The position numbers were made by a program, and so were the translations under genes. Shown here in pieces: positions 57,713-64,000 of a DNA stretch of 64,000 nucleotides. The stretch's first letter is position 1; every line of letters begins with the position of its first letter. Source of the DNA: Taiwanofungus camphoratus. Taxonomy: Eukaryota > Basidiomycota > Agaricomycetes > Polyporales > Taiwanofungaceae. The stretch covers positions 2,604,001 through 2,668,000 of the forward strand of contig CP021224.1 of the NCBI GenBank assembly GCA_003999685.1, written 5' to 3'. Below the pieces are notes generated by a model. That model did not search any database, was not told where the DNA came from, and saw only the letters and a list, made by a program, of their open reading frames with translations.

Positions 57713-59953
57713 CTAACGTAGGAGACATTGCATGAAAAAATATCGTTGAAGCTCGGAAGTGGAGATATCAAGACACTCCATGAAAGTCTCGTACGTTATC
57801 AGTTCCTCTCTTCGCGCGTTCAACTGCGTTATGGCAGCATTGATTGATTCCACCGTATTCGAATTGCTCTTAGCCTTCGCTCTCGTACGCTCGTCACGGA
57901 GTTCCAGTTGTACAGCGGCAACGCAAGTGAGCAGTATGTGGAGTGGTACCACCCACTGCACAGCGAGCGTGGCATAGTCAGGATGTGCAGACGAGAGCGC
58001 TGATCGGTAGTGTGATTGATCTTGGATGAATGATCTCTTGTTGGAACCGATCTGGGACAGTTCGGAACATTCCCATTCCTGTATGGGTTCTGCAACATGA
58101 CCACAGCTCTGAAATACCCAAGTATCGTAACGACTCAAGATCGTGACGGTAACGATGGAGAGGAACCCTTCCCTCTGACAGTAGATCGGATGACATGAAT
58201 GGACCTGTACCAGTGCGATATCCAGGGCGTTTGCGAGCTCGCTCTTTTCCTGATCCTTGCTTCGTGTTCCCTCTTTGCAACTCTCTTTGTGTGCCTCTTT
58301 GCAGCTCTCTTTGTGTGCTTTCGAGGTCAATGCTCTCGCTTGTTGCGTCAATGGGTCATCAGTCTTGTTGTCACCAGCCATTGCGGCGTAGTCGAAAATA
58401 ACATCCTCATCCACCTGGTCTTCCTGGTTATGTTCATTGTCGTCCTCAATATACTGCTCCCTCGAAGGTTCCTTCATCGCGACATCCCAGTGGCACAGGA
58501 CACCCATTACAAAGCCATCCTTCCTGTAAAACATGATGTTGTCCACACTGATATCACGATGCAGGATCCGTGACGTCTTCCACACCCGGTGATGTGCGTA
58601 TGAAAATATCAGCCGTGTGCCATCCAACGCCCAAAAATATGTGACTTGCCGTTCACAACATCGATTAACACCTTCTTGAACTCGTCGACACTGTTCACTT
58701 GTTGAAGAGGCTCATATTTCTTCATTACACGTGCATGATCCGCGGAGTCCATGGCGGCGAGGTACAGGAGGAGCAGATCCGGCTGTTGTATAAAGTCGAA
58801 GGCTTCAGACTGAATGATCCCCATCCGATCTCCGTACCACAGCGTTACGGTTGTGTTTTTGATTGTACATCCCGTAGCATAGGAGCACATGCCATGAGAC
58901 AGCAGATTGATCATACAGTTTGCTGCTTGTACCTCATTGTCCCTCAGAACGAGGCAATCAATAGGACTGGTGGTGCGAGCTCGCTTTCTCGGGTGATCAA
59001 CAGCTTCACGTTCAGTTTCCGGTTCTTTGCGTTTTCTGCCAGAAGATGTCGGGGTGTTCGCAAGCGTTGCGGATGCAGCATCAGACGTAGTACCATCAGA
59101 CACAAATGCCAAGGAAACCAACTATACAAGAATGTATATAAGGAGAACTGCTCTCAATTGACATACGTACGCACTTCTCTGATGGCTGTCCTCGAAATAG
59201 GAAGGTCTGTCTTGCTCGTAATAGGCTTCCTCTTGTTCACTGGACCTCGACATAAGAGAGGTACTATTGCCAATGTCGCTGTCCGTTGTCTTTCGCAGTG
59301 CCCCATGCTAAATCCGCCTTCGCCGTCTCCGTATGATCTCCTTTCGCACTACGTTCCCGTAGACGAAACAGGAACATAGGCTGAAGCCGTTGGCTCACAC
59401 GAGTGGTATGCCTCTGTTGTGCCTGCGGACGTTCACCAGAGTTGATTTGGCCCAATAGGTGCTCCAAGATCTTCGCCAATGGCAGAGAACTGTCATCCTC
59501 GATCCCGACGTGATGCTGCAGATACATGTTCACATATCTGATGGGTAGTATATACTGCTTAAAGGCGGGTATGTCCTCTGGGCCAAAAACCCAGATCGCA
59601 TCAACGAACTCATGGACGGGCAGCCCGCGATAGATCTTGTCTCCGACGTGCTCGCGCGCACACAACCTGGTGCTTGCGTTCATGATACTATCACCGGCAT
59701 AATAAGTAGTGTGTGATTTCAGCCGTGCCACTGTAGGCTCTACAGCGATGCAGTATCAGCATAAGGAAACTTCCCCGAGAGAAAGGTGGGGGTTGTTCCG
59801 GTCTTATGTGTTGAGTACCAATACCTTCTCGGCCGCGGTTTGAGCTCGTCTGTCTCCTCCATGTGTACAGGCAAAGATTTCCACTCACGCTCTGGCACAT
59901 CGTCGCTCGTCTCCAAGCAGTAGTCAGTACCAGTGTGAGAGGCAACACATCAT
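57713..59953 (-). pseudogene. FunK1-type kinase, copy D, mosaic and decayed
   Basis: The 5' part (about 59950-58740) matches copy B closely (SDDVPEREWKSLP; HTTYYAGD; VHEFV; GRKRKEPET; RKRARTTSP). After MDSADHAR the sequence jumps in frame to VMKKYEPLQQ, removing about 152 codons (456 bp relative to B), including the ATP-binding Lys. The exon 3/4 intron has lost both normal ends (GC donor, no AG). Exon 4 instead matches copy E (KEPSREQYIED; IGSNKRSFIQD). It has CHWD in place of CDWD, a small AHKESCKE tandem duplication and a frame change before RRYRHDLES-type sequence. A TAG near 59.27 kb replaces a Trp of exon 2, the start codon is out of frame, and the normal stop is lost. Certainly non-functional. 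Confidence 0.85.
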
Positions 59954-60113
59954 GACATTGTTCCGATTGGCTATAGAGGGAGGGTGACAGTTAAAGCAAT
60001 TCCTATTAGAGTATGAATAGGAGCAAGACCAGGACATGGTGAGTTTTGCGGATTCCCTTGGTAGACCCTGAGAGCATAGTGTCCATTTCTTTATAATCGA
60101 TCGAGGGTGGCCC

Positions 60114-60661
60114 TTAGGTAATAAAGAAAAAGTCCCCCGCTCTCACGATGCGACTCCGGTAGTCAATCTGAAATGCTCGGTGTACGTCTTTGCCGCTAAC
60201 AACATGCGCCAAAAGAAAGCTTGTCGAGTTTGGTTCCAGCATCCTTGGCGGAGGAAGATGGGGATCGTATCGACACCGCATAAACAAGTTCAGCTGGCCG
60301 ATCGGGAATGCGTAGTCTGGAATTTCAGGAATGTCGTCGGGCGTAGAGTCCCAAACGGCGCAAACGAACAGGCAGCCCATGATGAATTCTGTCTCTGAAG
60401 TGCGCCACGATGTACCGCTTTACCCTTTCATCCATAATGACGCCGTCGTCTCCTGTAATGCTACGAAGAGCCAATGGTCTGAGAAGCATCGTATGCAACC
60501 CCGTGTCTGCAAAAATGATATAGAATGAGATTCTACATATACCAAGCATTGTCCTCTATCTTACCTGTCGACAAGGCATCTAGACGCAGTGTTCTGGGTA
60601 CGTCTGAGTTCCATGTGGGCGTAGGCTCAGATTGATGTAGTCGGTCCGAAAATTGTGTCAT
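60114..60661 (-). pseudogene. FunK1-type kinase, copy F, N-terminal fragment
   Basis: Exon 1 starts at 60661 (MTQFSDRLHQSEPTPTWNSD) and ends with ALSTG at a GTAAGAT donor. A 59-bp intron leads to DTGLHTMLLRPLALRSITGD, then GVIMDERVKRYIVAHFRDRI. After HHGLPV the frame shifts, and AVWDSTPDDIPEIPDYAFPI follows in the next frame. The match to FunK1 stops near 60.15 kb, inside exon 2; the kinase domain is absent. It is closest to copy C, with which it shares the sequence of intron 1 and the words either side, and the two lie head to head. Confidence 0.8.
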
Positions 60662-61038
60662 GGTATTGTGTAACCAAGATGCGTAGCTGGGGGGCGGTTG
60701 TATTGATACAGCACCTCGCTAGTAGCACATAATGAGGAGTACAAAATTTCGAGATCGAGAAGTAAACAGACATGATAGTGGCAGATGTCCTGAAATATCA
60801 CAAGCTGCGACTTTGGGCGCTTTGAGAGCATACGGTCACGTGGTCGCGTTTCCATTGTCCTGCGTCCAGCCACGGTCAACGTGAGCAGGCCACAACTTCA
60901 CCTGGCCACACAAGCTTTGGCCACCGTTAGTTGCTTATAAGAGGCAAAATGGAAATGATGTCTTCAACATACTCATTCTATTCTTTTTGGATCCGCTTCC
61001 GTTACTACCTCCCTCCATCCAACCAAAGCGATATTATA
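60662..61038. promoter_or_regulatory. Divergent promoter interval between FunK1 F and C
   Basis: 377 bp separate the start codons of F (minus) and C (plus). A TATA-like GCTTATAAGAGGC is at 60933-60945, about 93 bp before the C start, and a pyrimidine-rich tract (CTACCTCCCTCC) lies between them, as is usual for fungal transcription starts. Confidence 0.45.
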
Positions 61039-63985
61039 ATGACTGACACTCCCGACCCCAACTACGAATCCGGGACAAAGAACACCATGGCTAAACTGCC
61101 AGGTAGAAAATATCACTCTGCGCCCACGGCCACATCGATTGAAGACAATACAGACGTACCCAGAACACCCCCTCGAATTGCCTTGTCGACAGGTAAGATG
61201 GAAGACACTATTCACCATTTGCCTTATGTGTAACCTCATTATATATCAATTTTGCAGACACGGGGTTGCAGGCGACGCCTCTGAAACAGAAAGCCATTCA
61301 CAGTGTTACAGGAGAGAAAGGTATCATGGATGACGGCTTAAAGCGATACATTCGTGCGCACTTCAGAGACAAAGTTCACCGCGGGATGCCTGTCACCGAG
61401 TTCATTCGGGCGGTTTGGGACTTTGCGCCTGACGACATTCCTGAAATGTCAAATTACACATTCCCGGTGGAGTACCTGAACTGGTATCTGAGGTGTCGAT
61501 ATGAAAAGGACAGCTATTTCCCTTTGTCAAAGATGCTGGAACACATACTTGACCAGATCACTTCTGGCACACGTCGTCAGCGGCAAAGTCGTACTACGGT
61601 CTCCGACGGACGTCTCGGGAAGATGAAGTTCTCTCGCCTAGAAGAACGTACGGTAAAAGGCACCTTTACTCGGATATTAAAGCCAGATCTAGCATTCGGG
61701 ACTTCCAAAAGCGGACGACGTCGACACTGGGAATGGTACCTTGGATTTATCGAGATCAAAAATGGAGATGAAGGGCCTGTTCGAGGATCCGATTTTGACT
61801 TGTCCAAGGTGGCGTTTGAAAAGGTGTGAACTCAAATAGATGACAGTCCGTTTTATTCTTTTATTCGTTGCATCTGATGGCTCTTCACAGTCAACTTCTT
61901 CCGCCTGCACGCCTGGAACAGCTACGCCTAGTAGAAGCGTTGCATGTGCGAGTCGTCGAACCTCGTCTGGTACAAAACGCAAGGGACCCGCAAGCGCTTC
62001 CGATGACGTCGAACCTCGACCAAAGAGATCTCGGTCTCATGCGAACAGCGACGAGGATGCCAATATGAGTCTTGCACCGGCAGCACATATCAACGCAGAA
62101 CTCGACCCTGATACCCAGCCGGCATTGACGGATAACGAAGTGCAAGCAGGTAAATATATGAACGAACTGCTGTCTCACGGCGTACGATCGTACGCTACCG
62201 GATGCATGATCCGAGGTGCGAAAGTAATCCTGTGGTATGGCGATCGAATGGGAATTGTCCAGTCTGAGCCGTTCGATCTGAGGAAGGAGTCACGGCTGCT
62301 CCTCCTGTACCTTGCGGCCATGGACTCGGCTGATCATGCACGCATGGGCATCTGTCCATTTCTCAAATTTCCATCAAGCTCTTATGACAGCTACGACGGC
62401 GTGAAACTTGAGCTGGATGACAAGCTTGCCATGGACGTGAACGATAAACCGTTGGAAAAGCTGGTCTTCGAGGTTGATAACAGCCGAAGAGTCATCACCG
62501 AATTTGGAGCGGTTGGCAGAGGAACGGCGGTTGTACAGATCAAGGCGACTGGTGCAGCGAAGGCTATGTTTGGCGAAGACGATCTGGTGGCAAAATTGGC
62601 ATGGCCTTCGAAGGGGAGAGAAGCGGAAGACAACTTCATCAAGACAATCAGGCGGAAGCTCAAGGCCCATGCACCGCGGTGGCTGGATCATGTAGTCGAT
62701 CTAAAATGCTCGGTCACACGAAACATGGAGCAAATGGATTTGCCAAGAATATACATGACAAACCTTCTGGACTACGAGGAGCGGGTGTTTCGTATAATGG
62801 TGATGAAGAAATACGATGCCCTTGAACAAGTGAACAGTGTTGATGAATTTAAGAAGGTCTTTGTTGATGTTGTGAACGGTACGTTTTCTTTCGTGCTATT
62901 ACATTGAATCACCGCTAATCTGGGTTGAGTTAGCGCATCACTGGGTATGGAAGACAGCGCAAGTCCTGCATCGTGACATTAGTGCAGGCAATATCATGTT
63001 CTACCGGAAGGATGGTGATGTCATGGGTGTCCTGTGCGACTGGGATCTCGCGATGGCCAAACTTCAAGAAAAGGATTATGCAGAAGATGACAGACAGTCG
63101 AAGATCTGTAACAAGCCTGATGAGAATAACATTTTCGGGTATCCAGAGGTTGCGGATAGCGGCAAAGCTGAAGGCCAATCTAAACAGCAGGTCGAAGTGC
63201 CACTGGCAGCTCTCAATGCACCGGACATTGTCGAAGAGGAGGATGAAGACGGACCAGCTCCCAGCGACAATGAAGTCCATGCAGTGCCATGCGGCGTCCG
63301 CGGAGCAGACGAGCTTGCCCAGGCGTGGGCACCATGCGGTGATGAATCTAAACCGCAGGTCAAAGTGCCACTAGTAGCTTACAATGCACCGGACATTGTC
63401 GAAGAGGAGGGCGAAGATGGACCAGCCCCCAGCGACAGTGAAGTCCGTCCAACACAGGAGCGATCTCGCAAACGACCTCGGTACCGTACTGGCACAGGTC
63501 CCTTCATGGCGCTGGATCTACTGGAGAAGGGGAATCCACCTCTGCACCGCTATCGTCATGACCTTGAATCATTTTTCTTCGTTCTAGTGTGGTTCTGTGC
63601 TGTATTCGAACCAGAGAAACACCAATTTAGACATCTCTCTGACTGGGAATCCCCCAACTTGTATGTGATCGGCCGAAACAAATGGGCATTTATCAGTCAG
63701 GAGCAGGAGAGGCGAGATGTGTTCGCTTCTACACATCCCGACTACGCACAGCTTGTTGACACATGGGTCCGGTCTCTGAGGACGAAGTTCCACCACGTTG
63801 CCCTTCTATCACATAACATCATTTTTCTGGCAGAGAGACTCAATATGGCCATAGAGGGAGGGGATTTGGAAGAGGCGACCTCGTTCGAAGCCCAGATAGC
63901 ACAGACGAAAGCACAGAGGAGCGAGGTGATGACGTACGAAATCTTCATGCGGTCCCTTCAACTTCCGGCATCAGGACCGCAATGA
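61039..63985 (+). CDS. FunK1-type fungal protein kinase, copy C, complete
   Basis: Exons 61039-61192, 61258-61823, 61891-62878 and 62934-63985 have consistent phases and introns of 55-67 bp, giving about 919 residues with no stop. Start MTDTPDPNYESG. Exon 2: TEFIRAVWDFAPDDIP, LSKMLEHILDQITSG, LAFGTSKSGRRRHWEWYLGF. Exon 3: basic RPKRSRS (possible nuclear signal), GDRMGIVQSEPFDL, VAKLAWPSKGREAED with Lys and Glu of the N-lobe. Exon 4: HRDISAGN catalytic loop, CDWDLAM, GTGPFMALDLL, HRYRHDLESFFFVL. The acidic linker is duplicated (APDIVEEEDEDGPAPSD near 63.24 kb and APDIVEEEGEDGPAPSD near 63.41 kb), making it longer than in A and B. This is the only complete, open FunK1 gene in the window. Target and pathway unknown; FunK1 is expanded in multicellular fungi. 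Confidence 0.92.
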
Positions 63986-64000
63986 TATTTGGTCAGCGAC

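Noticed and set aside
1-64000. CRISPR arrays, rRNA, bacterial operons
   Set aside because: No regularly spaced repeats, no rRNA words, and intron-bearing fungal genes throughout.

Overview
The window looks like an accessory, transposon-rich stretch of a mushroom-forming basidiomycete (Agaricomycetes). The evidence is repeated FunK1-type fungal protein kinases, very short GT-AG introns (about 45-70 bp), a chromodomain Gypsy element, a KDZ-like transposase followed by a Ulp1 peptidase, and a tyrosine-rich family of signal-peptide/single-TM proteins typical of that class. No rRNA, CRISPR or bacterial-style operon is present.

Layout. 1-1463: right part of FunK1 copy A (+). 1.9-2.5 kb: 3' fragment of a QRI7/Kae1-type gene. 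2.5-5.3 kb: mostly unassigned. 5.3-9.2 kb (-): P1, a roughly 10-exon gene with a PD-(D/E)XK-like signature. 9.3-16.4 kb (-): near-complete LINE (endonuclease-RT-RNase H in one frame) bounded by a 13-bp target-site duplication and split by a 1.77-kb LTR-like repeat. 17.0-17.6 and 19.1-21.0 kb (-): two further P-family copies (P2 fragment, P3 lacking the N-terminal part). 22.2-23.3 kb (-): velvet-domain gene fragment. 26.1-28.7 kb (-): FunK1 copy E. 28.7-29.6 kb (-): hypothetical gene. 29.8-31.4 kb: second LTR-like repeat, in the opposite orientation. 31.4-33.3 kb (+): hAT transposase remnant. 35-42.3 kb: remains of a large DNA transposon (accessory ORFs, Ulp1, KDZ-like tail). 42.3-48.8 kb (+): Gypsy chromovirus with both LTRs. 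49.6-50.5 kb (-): short LINE with its own 16-bp duplication. 50.6-53.3 kb (+): FunK1 B. 54.6-55.8 kb (-): secreted/TM protein gene. 57.7-60.0 kb (-): FunK1 D. 60.1-60.7 kb (-): FunK1 F fragment. 61.0-64.0 kb (+): intact FunK1 C.

How it works together. Two gene families dominate: FunK1 kinases (six copies, of which only C is complete and open) and the P family (three copies, P1 the fullest). Both appear to evolve by duplication, truncation and recombination. FunK1 D is a mosaic of two subfamilies, and A and B share a 242-bp identical tract inside otherwise about 5% diverged sequence. Both LINE copies landed just upstream of the start codon of one of these genes (P1 and FunK1 B). Order of events readable from nesting: P1 locus, then LINE, then LTR-like repeat. 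Exon boundaries are my own proposals from splice signals and paralogue comparison. No database or alignment was run.
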